A DNA stretch of 64,000 nucleotides from Mycobacterium sp. ENV421 (GTDB lineage Bacteria > Actinomycetota > Actinomycetes > Mycobacteriales > Mycobacteriaceae): the NCBI RefSeq assembly GCF_002887815.1, contig NZ_PDHO01000003.1:1-64000 (forward strand). Direction: 5' to 3'. Shown here one piece after another: positions 1-8,582 of the stretch. The notes under the pieces were generated by a model. It worked only from the letters and a program-made list of their open reading frames with translations, had not been told where the DNA came from and ran no database searches. Each line of letters begins with the position of its first letter. Position 1 is the stretch's first letter. Made by a program: the position numbers and the translations under genes.

Positions 1-77
1 TGTCCCGGTCGGACGTTCGGCCCGCCCGCGGACCCACACCAAGGCTAAATGTCGGACCCCCGGCCTAGCGTGAGCCC

Positions 78-494
78 ATGACGTACTGGATCAATACCGT
101 CAGCGCCGACCACGTACAACGCGGCGTCGCGGGCGGCTTCACTCAGGCCAACCATGGCAAGCCGCACATGCTGCGCACAATGGCCCGCGGCGATTGGATC
201 ATCTTCTATTCGCCGAAAACCGCTCTCGAACACGGGGAGTCGCTGCAGGCGTTCACCGCCATCGGTCGGGTCACCGATGACGAGCCGTACCAGGAGCACC
301 CGTCGCACCCCTGGCGGCGCGCCATGGAGTTCCTGCCCTGCACGGCGACACCCATCCGACCGCTGCTGGACCAGCTGGAATTCGTTGTCGATCCGCAGCG
401 CTGGGGCTACAAGTTCCGGTTCGGGGTGTTCCGCATCGAGGAGCCGGACTTCCTGCTCATCCGTTCAGCGATGACCCGGCAGCTCGCGGCCTGA
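78..494 (+). CDS. EVE domain-containing protein
   Basis: A 138-residue protein that begins MTYWINTVSADHV and has the layout of a single EVE domain (PUA-like fold). EVE domains are thought to recognise modified bases in DNA or RNA; no substrate can be read from this sequence. The N-terminal tryptophan and the central GDWIIFYSPK stretch fit the family. A TAGCGT hexamer at 66-71 lies six bases before the ATG and there is no Shine-Dalgarno sequence, so the mRNA is probably leaderless. The next gene, a pirin, follows 28 bases downstream on the same strand. Family assignment is good; cellular role is unknown. Confidence 0.85.
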   Translation: MTYWINTVSADHVQRGVAGGFTQANHGKPHMLRTMARGDWIIFYSPKTALEHGESLQAFTAIGRVTDDEPYQEHPSHPWRRAMEFLPCTATPIRPLLDQLEFVVDPQRWGYKFRFGVFRIEEPDFLLIRSAMTRQLAA

Positions 495-522
495 GCGACG
501 CACCGCGGGTAAGCTCGAGGTG

Positions 523-1488
523 GTGAGCAACCTCGAGACCGCTCCGCGTGAAGTTCCCTGCGGTGCAACAAGTTTCGATGGCATCGAGATTTTGGAGCCC
601 CGCGAGGTCCCGCTCGGCGGTCCGCGCGCGCTTCCGGTCCGCCGGACCTTGCCCCAACGTGGGCGCTCGCTGATCGGTGCCTGGTGTTTCGCCGATCATT
701 ACGGCCCGCACGACGTACGCGAAGCCGCCGGCATGGATGTGCCCCCGCATCCGCACACCGGGCTGCAGACCGTCAGCTGGTTGTTCCGCGGCGAGATCGA
801 GCACCGCGACAGCGCCGGTGTACACCAGACCGTCCGCCCGGGCGAGCTGAACTTGATGACCGCCGGGGCGGGGATCTGCCACTCGGAGGTGTCGACGCCG
901 TCGACCACGATCCTGCACGGCGCGCAGCTGTGGGTGGCGCTGCCGGATGCGGATCGCAACGCCGCCAGGGATTTCGATCACTATGTCCCCGAGCCGTTTT
1001 CCCGTGGAGATGCATCCATTCGGGTGTTCCTCGGTGAGCTGGCCGGCCAGCGCTCTCCGGTGCACACCTTCACACCGCTGCTCGGCGCCCAGGTCGAGCT
1101 GGCCGCTGGCTGCACCCTCGACCTCGACGTCGATCCCTCCTTCGAGCACGGCGTCCTGCTCGATCTCGGCCAGGTGGAGGTGGCCGGGCGGGCGCTCGAG
1201 TCAGGGCAGCTGGCCTACCTGGGAACCGGGTCCACGACGCTGCGACTGCACAATGCGGCCGGCCTGGCCGCCCGGATGCTGCTGCTGGGCGGGACGCCGT
1301 TCACCGAAGAACTGTTGATGTGGTGGAACTTCGTCGGCCGCAGCCACGAGGAGATCGCCGAGTACCGCCGGCAGTGGGAAAGCGGCGACGATCGCTTCGG
1401 CGCCGTGAGTGGGTACCCGGGTTCCGTCCAGCGATTACCGGCACCCGCGCTGCCCGCCATCCGACTGCGGCCGCGCCGCCGAACCTGA
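523..1488 (+). CDS. Pirin family protein
   Basis: A 321-residue bicupin of the pirin family. The four metal ligands of pirins are present: H76 and H78 in HPHTG, H120 in GICHSE and E122. Pirins bind iron; some act as quercetin dioxygenases and others as redox-sensing cofactors, and the sequence does not say which applies. Two adjacent GTG codons (520 and 523) could start it. I prefer 523 because a TAAGCT hexamer at 510-515 sits seven bases upstream and no ribosome site is visible, which suggests a leaderless start. The downstream acetyltransferase gene begins eight bases after the stop, so the two may be cotranscribed. Confidence 0.88.
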   Translation: MSNLETAPREVPCGATSFDGIEILEPREVPLGGPRALPVRRTLPQRGRSLIGAWCFADHYGPHDVREAAGMDVPPHPHTGLQTVSWLFRGEIEHRDSAGVHQTVRPGELNLMTAGAGICHSEVSTPSTTILHGAQLWVALPDADRNAARDFDHYVPEPFSRGDASIRVFLGELAGQRSPVHTFTPLLGAQVELAAGCTLDLDVDPSFEHGVLLDLGQVEVAGRALESGQLAYLGTGSTTLRLHNAAGLAARMLLLGGTPFTEELLMWWNFVGRSHEEIAEYRRQWESGDDRFGAVSGYPGSVQRLPAPALPAIRLRPRRRT

Positions 1489-1496
1489 GGAGTTCC

Positions 1497-1838
1497 ATGA
1501 AACAAGACAAAACCGGCGCCGACACCACCGTCGCCGCCGGCAGGGACCAATTCACCATCACCGTCGAGGGCGAGCAGGTCGGCGTCGCCGACTACGTCGA
1601 CCACGACGGTCAACGGATCTTCCACCACACCGAGGTCGAGAACGCGTTCGAAGGACGCGGACTGGCCAGCATCATGGTCGGCGAAGCGCTGGCCGCCACC
1701 CGCGACGCCGGGCTGCGCATCGTGCCGGCGTGCCCGATGGTGGCGAAGTACATCGAGAAGCACCCGGAGTTCGACGACGTGACGGACCCCGCGACCGCGG
1801 ATACCGAACGCTACGTACAGCGGGTGCTGAGCAGCTGA
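1497..1838 (+). CDS. Small GNAT-family N-acetyltransferase (Yjdj/NATD1 type)
   Basis: A 113-residue protein of the compact GNAT class. The segment EGRGLASIMVGEAL matches the acetyl-CoA binding loop and helix, and the ending PACPMVAKYIEKHPEF is characteristic of the short Yjdj/NATD1 group. The acceptor substrate is unknown. The ATG at 1497 is preceded by AGGAG at correct spacing, and the gene starts eight bases after the pirin stop, so translation as a second cistron is likely. An in-frame extension upstream would overlap the pirin gene and lacks family similarity, so it was not used. Confidence 0.85.
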   Translation: MKQDKTGADTTVAAGRDQFTITVEGEQVGVADYVDHDGQRIFHHTEVENAFEGRGLASIMVGEALAATRDAGLRIVPACPMVAKYIEKHPEFDDVTDPATADTERYVQRVLSS

Positions 1839-1864
1839 CTCGGGCGCCGCTATCGTGTGACCTC

Positions 1865-2698
1865 GTGACGGATCTGGGCGACTCGGCGGGCGCATCGCGG
1901 GCGTATCTGGTGTCGGACGGCGACGTGCTGCTGCCCGGCCCGGCATCGCAGGGGCCCTGGGGTCCCACGATCAGCGGTCACGTCGTGGGCGGCATCCTGG
2001 CGCGGGCCCTGGAGCAGGTGGGCGGTGCCCCCGGCTTCGTACCGGCCCGGCTGACCGTGGACCTGCTGCGGCCCACCGCGATCACGCCCCTGGAAGTGCG
2101 CACCACAATGCGCCGCGACGGCCGTCGCATCCGGCTGGTCGACGCCGAACTGATCCAGAACGACACCGTGGTGTCCCGGGCCAGTGCGATGTTCCTGCGC
2201 CGCGGCGAGCACCCGGCCGGCGACATCTGGTCCTCGCCGGTGACGATGCCGCCACTGCCGCCGGATCCGGGTCCGCTGCCCGACGACCTGATGATGTTCG
2301 TCTGGGGTTACGGGGGACAGGGCGAGTCCGGCGGAGCGATGGCCTTCACCGAATGGCACGACGCCACCGGCCCCAAGTACGCCTGGATCCGGCAGGTCCG
2401 CGCGCTGGTCGACGGCGAGGCGACCTCCCCGTTCGTCACCGTCGCGATGGCCGCCGACGCAGCCAGTGCGACATCCCATTGGGGCACAGGCGGTTTGCGC
2501 TACATCAACGCCGACTACACCCTGACCCTGGCGCGCGAGCCGGTCGGGGATTACATCGGCTTGGCCGCCACGTCGCACAACAGCAACGACGGGATCGCCT
2601 GCGGTGCGGTCGCGGTGTTCGACGCACACGGGCAGATCGGCAATGCGATCACCGTCGGCTTGGTCAACCCGGCCGAATCGTTCCACCCCCGGGCGTAA
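1865..2698 (+). CDS. Thioesterase family protein (double hotdog, TesB-like)
   Basis: A 277-residue protein with the two-hotdog architecture of TesB-like acyl-CoA thioesterases. The N-terminal half carries GPTISGHVVGGILARALEQ and the C-terminal half HWGTGGLRYINADYTL. Such proteins are abundant in mycobacteria and hydrolyse acyl-CoA, or may only bind it; the substrate is not predictable. The start is GTG at 1865 with TATCGT at 1851-1856, eight bases upstream and no Shine-Dalgarno, which fits a leaderless transcript. The long reading frame upstream of this GTG overlaps two real genes and was rejected. Confidence 0.8.
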   Translation: MTDLGDSAGASRAYLVSDGDVLLPGPASQGPWGPTISGHVVGGILARALEQVGGAPGFVPARLTVDLLRPTAITPLEVRTTMRRDGRRIRLVDAELIQNDTVVSRASAMFLRRGEHPAGDIWSSPVTMPPLPPDPGPLPDDLMMFVWGYGGQGESGGAMAFTEWHDATGPKYAWIRQVRALVDGEATSPFVTVAMAADAASATSHWGTGGLRYINADYTLTLAREPVGDYIGLAATSHNSNDGIACGAVAVFDAHGQIGNAITVGLVNPAESFHPRA

Positions 2699-2727
2699 CG
2701 TTCCATCCCAGAACGTAAGGGGTTCCG

Positions 2728-3501
2728 ATGCGAAGGTTCGTCGACATTTCGGTTCCGCTGCAAGCCGGCATCGCCTCGGACCCACCGGGGCATCTGCCGG
2801 AGATCGACTACTACGACCACAAGCAGACCGCCGCGGAGGTGGTGTCGTTCTTCCCCGGCGCAACCGTCGACGATCTGCCCGATGGCGAAGGGTGGGCGAT
2901 CGAACGGGTTCGGATCACCACCCACAACGGCACCCATCTCGACGCGCCGTACCACTACGCGTCGACGATGGACGGCGGCAAGCGCGCGATCACCATCGAC
3001 GAGGTTCCGCTGGAGTGGTGTCTGCAGCCGGCGATCAAGCTCGACTTCCGCCACTTCCCGGACGGTTACGTGGTGACCGCCGCCGACGTGGAAGCCGAGC
3101 TGGACCGCATCGGACACAGCCTGTCGCCGCTGGAGATCGTGCTGGTCAACACCAGCGCAGGCACCCGCTACGGCCATGCCGACTATGTCGGGACCGGCTG
3201 CGGCATGGGCCGCGACGCCACCCTGTACCTGCTCGAGCGCGGCGTACGGCTCACCGGAACCGATGCCTGGAGCTGGGATGCGCCGTTCTCCTACACCGCG
3301 CAGCGGTACGCCAGGGACCACGACGCGTCGATCATCTGGGAAGGCCACCGCGCCGGTCGCACGGTCGGCTACTCGCATATCGAGAAGCTGCACAACCTGG
3401 AATCGTTGCCGCCCAATGGCTTTGAGGTCGCGTGCTTCCCGGTGAAGGTTCACGCGGCGTCGGCGGGATGGACCCGCGCGGTCGCGATCTTCGACGACTG
3501 A
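2728..3501 (+). CDS. Cyclase family protein (kynurenine-formamidase-like hydrolase)
   Basis: A 257-residue protein of the metal-dependent cyclase family (Pfam PF04199). The diagnostic motif HNGTHLDAPYHY supplies H66, H70, D72 and H76 as metal and catalytic ligands. Members include kynurenine formamidase and isatin hydrolase, which cleave amide or lactam bonds; the actual substrate here is unknown. AAGGGG sits just before the ATG. It follows the thioesterase gene by 29 bases on the same strand and may be cotranscribed with it. It converges on the small secreted-protein gene with a ten-base gap. Confidence 0.87.
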   Translation: MRRFVDISVPLQAGIASDPPGHLPEIDYYDHKQTAAEVVSFFPGATVDDLPDGEGWAIERVRITTHNGTHLDAPYHYASTMDGGKRAITIDEVPLEWCLQPAIKLDFRHFPDGYVVTAADVEAELDRIGHSLSPLEIVLVNTSAGTRYGHADYVGTGCGMGRDATLYLLERGVRLTGTDAWSWDAPFSYTAQRYARDHDASIIWEGHRAGRTVGYSHIEKLHNLESLPPNGFEVACFPVKVHAASAGWTRAVAIFDD

Positions 3502-3511
3502 CCCCGACGCG

Positions 3512-3787
3512 TTACGGCCAGGGCCCGCCGACCGGCGGCCCGCCGCCGCGTGGCGACTGGTTCTGCAGAATCCCCAGGCAGGTCCCCATCGACTTGCCCG
3601 GAATGCACGGGATGCCACCGACACTCGGAACACCGTTGGCCACATAGCACTGTCCGGTGATCGGGTCGGCCAGATGCCCGGTCGGGCAGGCATTGGCCGG
3701 GGCGGCGACCACGACGGGCGCGGCCACGAACAGCGCGCCGCACGCGGCGGCCATCAGCGCCCTCGACATCCGCATCCGCACAGCCAT
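3512..3787 (-). CDS. Small secreted cysteine-containing protein
   Basis: A 91-residue protein of unknown function. Residues 1-33 look like a Sec signal peptide: basic start, hydrophobic core, and APANA before a likely cleavage site. The mature part has four cysteines (C34, C47, C61, C70), which could form two disulfides, and a Gly/Pro-rich tail. Secreted mini-proteins of this kind are common in mycobacteria and have no assigned role. It starts 27 bases after the stop of the YqjF-like gene on the same strand, so it might be the last gene of that operon or have its own promoter. Confidence 0.7.
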   Translation of the reverse strand: MAVRMRMSRALMAAACGALFVAAPVVVAAPANACPTGHLADPITGQCYVANGVPSVGGIPCIPGKSMGTCLGILQNQSPRGGGPPVGGPWP

Positions 3788-3814
3788 GGCTGTGAGCTTA
3801 CTGCGAATGCAGTC

Positions 3815-4558
3815 TCAGCCGACCGCGATCGGACGGCCGAACTGGGTTCGCATGCCGGGGGAGTAGAGCGCCCGCAGCGGTTCCCCGGCCGTGCGTACGC
3901 CGGCGGCGGCGACCAGTTCGTCGTCGAGGTCCACCACCCGAGCCGACTGCAGAGCCCACGGGCCGTGATAGTTCGGCACCCACCAGGTCCGGCCGGCCTT
4001 CCGGGTGTGGGCGCCCCAGCGCGCGGTCAGCCAGGTTTCCAACGCGGTCGGCTCGACCGGCTCGCCCGGGCACACCGTCACCCGGCTGCGCAGCCCGCGC
4101 CGCGGCCAGCGCCGGACACTGTCGTAGCTGATCTGCTCCGGTGTCCGGGTGAACCGCATCCGGGCCCAGGTGTAGGGGATTCCCATGGCGATGCGGATCG
4201 CCGGAACCACCGCCAGCCGGGCGGCTTCCAGCGACCGGAACAGCACGCCGTGCCGTCCCGCGTCATCCACCGAATAGAGCCGCACATTGGTTTCGGCGAA
4301 GGAACCGAAGTACGGCACCGGCGGGGTCGGACCGATTGCGGTGTAACCCATCCGGAACGGCACCAGCCCGACGTACGTCACGCCCTCGAACACATCCGGG
4401 CGCGCGCCGGCCGGGTAGAGGTCCGCGATGTCGGCCGGACGCACCGGCCAGTGCACGAACGTCAGGTCCAGCCAGCTCTGGTCGAACCACGCCCGCCCCC
4501 GCAGGGGCGGGGCGGCAACGGGGTAGCCCGTCAGCGGGTCCGAGCCCTGCGGGCTCAC
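3815..4558 (-). CDS. YqjF/DUF2071 family protein
   Basis: A 247-residue protein of the DUF2071 (YqjF) family, distantly related to the acetoacetate-decarboxylase fold. It keeps the central blocks YVGLVPFRMGYT and YFGSFAETNVRLY and the C-terminal LYSPGMRTQFGRP. The start is the GTG at 4558, which overlaps the permease stop as GTGA; the longer frame upstream runs into the permease gene and was not used. No reaction is established for the family. Its position as fourth gene of the nitrilase operon suggests an accessory role there, but that is inference only. Confidence 0.8.
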   Translation of the reverse strand: MSPQGSDPLTGYPVAAPPLRGRAWFDQSWLDLTFVHWPVRPADIADLYPAGARPDVFEGVTYVGLVPFRMGYTAIGPTPPVPYFGSFAETNVRLYSVDDAGRHGVLFRSLEAARLAVVPAIRIAMGIPYTWARMRFTRTPEQISYDSVRRWPRRGLRSRVTVCPGEPVEPTALETWLTARWGAHTRKAGRTWWVPNYHGPWALQSARVVDLDDELVAAAGVRTAGEPLRALYSPGMRTQFGRPIAVG

Positions 4559-5898
4559 TCGTATTCCAGATCCAACACCGGGGTGGGCCGGCGGAAGCCA
4601 TGAGTGACGACCAGCAGCCAGACGAATCCGATTGCCAGCCAGATCAACCCGATCGTCAGCGCGGAGCCCGACAGGCTGGTCCACAGCCAGGCGGTGAGCA
4701 AGAAGCCGATCAGGGGAGCGATCACGTTGAGCAGGATGTTGCGCTCCCGCATGTCGACGAAATAGTGCTTGATCACCGACAGGTTCACCACCGAGAACGC
4801 CACCAGCGCGCCGAAACTGACGACCGACGCCAGGATCGTCAGGTCGATCCAGATCGCGAGCAGCGAGATGACGCTGACGGTGAGAATGGCGTACACCGGG
4901 GTGCTGTACTTGGCGGACACATGCCCGAAGACCTTGCGCGGCAGGATGCCGTCACGGCCCATCGCGTACAGGATCCGGGCGACCGACGCCTGCGAGGTCA
5001 ACGCCGAACCAAGCGCACCGGCCACGTATGCCGCGGTGAAGAAGGTGTTCACGAACGCCCCGCCCGCGGCCATCATCACATCGGTCGAACCGGTGTCCAC
5101 ATCGGCGAACTTGTTGGACGGGAACACCAGCTGCGACACATAGGACAGCAGGATGAAGATGATCCCCGACACGATCGTCGCGATCATGATCGCCTGCGGC
5201 ACCGTGCGTTTGGCGTCACGCGCCTCCTCGGACAGCGTGGAGACGGCGTCGAAACCGAGGAACGACAGACACAGGATCGCCGCGCCGGCCAGGATCGGGC
5301 TCATGCCACCCGCGGTGCCGTCACCGGTGAAGGGGGCCAGCAGGTCGACGCTTCCGTAGCCGGTGGTCTTGGCGACTGCGAGGGCGACGAACACCACGAT
5401 GAAGATCGCCTGGATGGCGATGATGAGGAAGTTGGCCCGCGCGACGGACACGATGCCGATGATGTTGAGCACCGTGACGATCGCTATCGACACAAGGACG
5501 ATGACCCACGCGGGGAGCGCCGGGAGCGCCGCGTTCAGGTAGAGCCCGATGACCAGATAGTTCAGCATCGGCAGGAACAGGTAGTCCAGCAGCAGCGACC
5601 ACCCGGCCAGGAAGCCGACGGGTGCGCCGAAAGTCCGCTGGGTATAGGTGTATGCCGAACCCGCGACCGGTATCGCCGCGGCCATCCGCGCGTAGGACAG
5701 CGCGGTGAACACCATCGTGATGAGCGTGACGATGTAGGCTAGCGGCAGCCGGCCGCCCGAGGTTTCGGTGACGATGCCGTAGGTGGTGAACACCGTCAGC
5801 GGGACCATGTACACCAAGCCGAACAGCACCAGCGACGGCAGGCCGAGCGCTCGTTTCAGGTGCCCCTCATGGGGGTCGGCGATGAATTCCGCGGTCAT
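4555..5898 (-). CDS. APC-superfamily amino acid/polyamine permease
   Basis: A 447-residue membrane protein with about twelve hydrophobic segments and the N-terminal signature of APC permeases, KRALGLPSLVLFGLVYMVPL, followed by PVAGSAYTYTQRTFG in TM3 and LSFLGFDAVSTLSEEA around TM6. The pattern is closest to the putrescine importer PuuP and related amine transporters. Start and stop both overlap neighbours by four bases (amidohydrolase upstream, YqjF-like gene downstream), so it is translationally coupled in the operon. With an N-carbamoylputrescine-amidase-like nitrilase in the same operon, an amine or amino-acid-derived substrate is a reasonable guess. Confidence 0.88.
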   Translation of the reverse strand: MTAEFIADPHEGHLKRALGLPSLVLFGLVYMVPLTVFTTYGIVTETSGGRLPLAYIVTLITMVFTALSYARMAAAIPVAGSAYTYTQRTFGAPVGFLAGWSLLLDYLFLPMLNYLVIGLYLNAALPALPAWVIVLVSIAIVTVLNIIGIVSVARANFLIIAIQAIFIVVFVALAVAKTTGYGSVDLLAPFTGDGTAGGMSPILAGAAILCLSFLGFDAVSTLSEEARDAKRTVPQAIMIATIVSGIIFILLSYVSQLVFPSNKFADVDTGSTDVMMAAGGAFVNTFFTAAYVAGALGSALTSQASVARILYAMGRDGILPRKVFGHVSAKYSTPVYAILTVSVISLLAIWIDLTILASVVSFGALVAFSVVNLSVIKHYFVDMRERNILLNVIAPLIGFLLTAWLWTSLSGSALTIGLIWLAIGFVWLLVVTHGFRRPTPVLDLEYE

Positions 5899-7526
5899 GG
5901 TCGTACCTTTCCTTCGTCAGCCCGGTAGGCCTGCGCACCGCGCAAGTATGTGGCGTGGATGCCCACGCGCGGCAGATCCAGCGGCGGTGTGTTCCGCGGG
6001 TCCTGGTCAAGCCACACCAGATCGGCGCTGGCGCCGGGAGTGATCACTCCCCAGGTGTTTTCGGCGTACGCCTGGTAGGCGACGGCGCCGGTGTACGACG
6101 ACAGCGCGCGTTCGATCGGCACGATCTCGTGCGGTGTCCAACCGCCGTCGGGCTGGCCCTCGGCGGTGAGCCGGGACGTCGCCACGGCGATGCCGTCCAG
6201 TGGGGCACCCGAGGACACCGGCCAGTCCGAGCCGAACGCCAGCGCTGCGCCGGATCGGTTCAGCGTTTGCATCTGGTACTGCCGGTCGCTGCGTTCGACC
6301 CCGAGCCGGGGGATGGTCAGCACCGTCATCAGCGCGTCCATCTGCGCCCACAACGGCTGCATGTTGGGGATGACGCCAAGCTCCGCGAACCGGCCGATAT
6401 CGGTGTCGTCCACCAGCTGGACGTGGGCGATCACCGGTCTGCGGTCCCGAATCCCGTTGCGCGACACGGTGTACTCGATCGCGTCGAGGGCCTGGCGGAC
6501 GGCGGCGTCGCCGATGGCGTGGATGTGGATCTGCAGTCCGAGCTCGTCGACCCGGCGTGCCGCCTCGGCCAGCGAGTCGCCCTCCCAGTTCTGCATACCG
6601 TGGCTGTGCAGCCCCGAGCAATACGGTGCCAGCAAGGCACCCGTCTCGTTCTCGACGACGCCGTCGGCGAAGAACTTGACCGTGTTCGCGGTCAGCAGCG
6701 GCGAGCCCGCATCCTCGACGGCTCGCCGCGAGGCCGCGAATTGCTCGATCTGCGAATCGAAGTGCCGCGGGTCGGCGTACAACGCGAGATTGAACCGCAT
6801 GCGCAGTACGCCCTGGCGGGCCGCCTCGACGTAGGTGGCGACATCACCTGGCTCGACCCAGGCGTCCTGCACCCAGGTGACGCCACGGGCGAGGTAGTAG
6901 TCGGCTGCTGTGCCCAGCGCGCCGATACGCTGCCGCTCGTCACGAGGCGGCATCACGTTCATCACCAAATCCGTTGCGCCCCATTCCCGCAACGTGCCCA
7001 GTACGGAACCGTCCGGCCGGCGAGGGATTTCGCCCAGCACCGGGTCAGGTGTGTCGGCGGTGATGCCGGCACGCTCGATGGCCGCGGTGTTGCACCACAC
7101 TGTGTGGTAATCCCAGGCCCGCAGCACCACCGGGCGATCCGGCACCGCGGCGTCGAGCCATCGGGCATCGAACAGTCCGCCCTCGGCCAGGCTGCCGTCA
7201 TACGATGCGCCGACGATCCATTCCTCGTCCGGGTGGTCCTCGGCGTAAACCTTGACCGCAGTGACGATTTCGTCGATGGTCCCGCAGCCACGGACCGGCG
7301 GCCCGACTGCTTCCAGCCCGCCATACAGCGGATGTGCGTGGCCGTCGCCGAAGGACGACATCAGGAACCCGCCGGCGAGGTCGACGTGCTCGCAGTCCGC
7401 TCCGGCGGCCAACTCCCGGGCGTCGTCGCCCAACGCGCGGACCACTCCATCGGTGACCAAAAGCGCCTCGGTCTCGACGCCGGTTCCGGTCCACACCACA
7501 CCGCCGGTGAACAGCGTCGAGCTCAC
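5895..7526 (-). CDS. Amidohydrolase family protein (YtcJ-like)
   Basis: A 543-residue metal-dependent hydrolase of the YtcJ-type amidohydrolase group. Metal-site motifs appear in order: H63 and H65 in DGHAHP, the lysine in VKFFADG, the two histidines in HIHAIGD, IAHVQ, and the aspartate in FGSDWP. The family hydrolyses amides, formyl or aryl derivatives with a TIM-barrel binuclear centre; the true substrate is unknown. The gene overlaps the nitrilase upstream and the permease downstream by four bases each, which indicates one transcript. There is no signal peptide, so the enzyme is cytoplasmic and would act after import. Confidence 0.9.
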   Translation of the reverse strand: MSSTLFTGGVVWTGTGVETEALLVTDGVVRALGDDARELAAGADCEHVDLAGGFLMSSFGDGHAHPLYGGLEAVGPPVRGCGTIDEIVTAVKVYAEDHPDEEWIVGASYDGSLAEGGLFDARWLDAAVPDRPVVLRAWDYHTVWCNTAAIERAGITADTPDPVLGEIPRRPDGSVLGTLREWGATDLVMNVMPPRDERQRIGALGTAADYYLARGVTWVQDAWVEPGDVATYVEAARQGVLRMRFNLALYADPRHFDSQIEQFAASRRAVEDAGSPLLTANTVKFFADGVVENETGALLAPYCSGLHSHGMQNWEGDSLAEAARRVDELGLQIHIHAIGDAAVRQALDAIEYTVSRNGIRDRRPVIAHVQLVDDTDIGRFAELGVIPNMQPLWAQMDALMTVLTIPRLGVERSDRQYQMQTLNRSGAALAFGSDWPVSSGAPLDGIAVATSRLTAEGQPDGGWTPHEIVPIERALSSYTGAVAYQAYAENTWGVITPGASADLVWLDQDPRNTPPLDLPRVGIHATYLRGAQAYRADEGKVRP

Positions 7527-8506
7527 TTGACCACCGCCGTCGCGGCGTGACCGGCACCGTAGGGCTCGTCGGCGACCACGGGCCGGGTCAGCGCGGCGTA
7601 GGTGTCAGGCCGTCGAGTCAACAGGAAAGGGAAGAGCTCCAACCAATCTCGGCGCTGATCGAGATCGAGGTCCGCGATCAGGACGGCCTCCTCGTCGCGC
7701 GGTGCCTGCACCAGTACCCGGCCGTACGGATCGGAGATGAAGGAGGACCCGTAGAACGTCACGGTTCCTTCGTCGCCGACCCGATTGGGCACCACCATGA
7801 ACAGGCCGCTGTTGATGCCGTTGGCCACGATGACCTGCTGCCACAGCGGCCGGGTGTCGAAGTCGGGGAAGACCGGCTCGGATCCGATGGCGGTGGGGTA
7901 GACGACCACCTCGGCGCCGGCGAGCGAGTAGTTCCGCGCGACCTCGGGGAACCATTCGTCCCAGCAGGTCGGCATACCGATGCGAGCGTCCAGCCCGTCC
8001 GGCGCATAGACGGGATACGGGTCGCCGACGGGGCCGGGCCGGAAATAGGTGTCCTCGTGGTAGCCGGCCGAGATCGGGATGTGCAGCTTGCGGGTCCGGC
8101 CGACGAGTTCGCCGGCGGGGGAGACCAGGATCGCGGTGTTGTAGCCGAGGCCGTCGTGCATATCGGGAGTGCGTTCGTAGAGCGAGGCGTGCACGAAGAT
8201 CCCGTTGGCCCGCGCCGCGCTTGCCGCCAGGTCGAAGGTAGGGCCGTTTTCCAGATCCTCGGCAAGTGCCGAGGGGTTGGCACCGGCCGGGCGATCTGCC
8301 GGATAGCGCAGCAAGGTGATCTCCGGCAGGAAGACCACCGCCGCCCCCTCACCCGCGGCGGTGTCGATGCCGGCACGCACGGTGGCGAGGAGTTCCACAC
8401 GATCCGGTCGCCACCGGTGCTGGACCAGGCCGACCCGCAGCGGCGGGCGCTGCGAGGGCGCCGACCGGGACAGCGGTTCGGGCGCTCGGGCAGTCAAGGT
8501 GATCAT
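7523..8506 (-). CDS. Carbon-nitrogen hydrolase (N-carbamoylputrescine-amidase-like)
   Basis: A 327-residue nitrilase-superfamily enzyme with the full catalytic triad: E62 (FLPE), K140 (GRTRKLHIP) and C181 (PTCWDEWFPE). The block after the nucleophile (CWDEWFPEVARNYSLAGAE, then YPTAIGSEP and FYGSSFISD) resembles AguB, the N-carbamoylputrescine amidohydrolase. It is the first gene of the four-gene operon. Its Shine-Dalgarno (AGGAG, minus strand) directly abuts the TetR operator palindrome, so repressor bound there should block expression. The first 20 or so residues are poorly conserved and a later start is possible. Confidence 0.88.
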   Translation of the reverse strand: MITLTARAPEPLSRSAPSQRPPLRVGLVQHRWRPDRVELLATVRAGIDTAAGEGAAVVFLPEITLLRYPADRPAGANPSALAEDLENGPTFDLAASAARANGIFVHASLYERTPDMHDGLGYNTAILVSPAGELVGRTRKLHIPISAGYHEDTYFRPGPVGDPYPVYAPDGLDARIGMPTCWDEWFPEVARNYSLAGAEVVVYPTAIGSEPVFPDFDTRPLWQQVIVANGINSGLFMVVPNRVGDEGTVTFYGSSFISDPYGRVLVQAPRDEEAVLIADLDLDQRRDWLELFPFLLTRRPDTYAALTRPVVADEPYGAGHAATAVVK

Positions 8507-8513
8507 CGAACTC

Positions 8514-8538
8514 CTAAAACGAATCTATTTCGTTTTAG
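8514..8538. promoter_or_regulatory. Inverted-repeat operator between nitrilase operon and tetR
   Basis: Perfect ten-base arms CTAAAACGAA and TTCGTTTTAG separated by five bases. The site lies 8-32 bases upstream of the nitrilase start and 45 bases upstream of the tetR start, in a 76-base divergent intergenic region. TetR dimers typically bind palindromes of this size. It is A/T-rich compared with everything around it. I infer that it is the binding site of the adjacent regulator and controls both directions. Confidence 0.8.
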
Positions 8539-8582
8539 TGTGAACTGGCTCATACTTCTTCGCAAGAGGAAGAGAGACTTTG

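Noticed and set aside
4336..5742. 468-residue plus-strand frame
   Set aside because: Antisense to the APC permease and YqjF-like genes; Arg/Asp/His-rich composition typical of a shadow frame in G/C-rich DNA, with no recognisable motif.
5955..7550. 531-residue plus-strand frame
   Set aside because: Antisense shadow of the amidohydrolase, whose metal-site motifs are complete on the minus strand.
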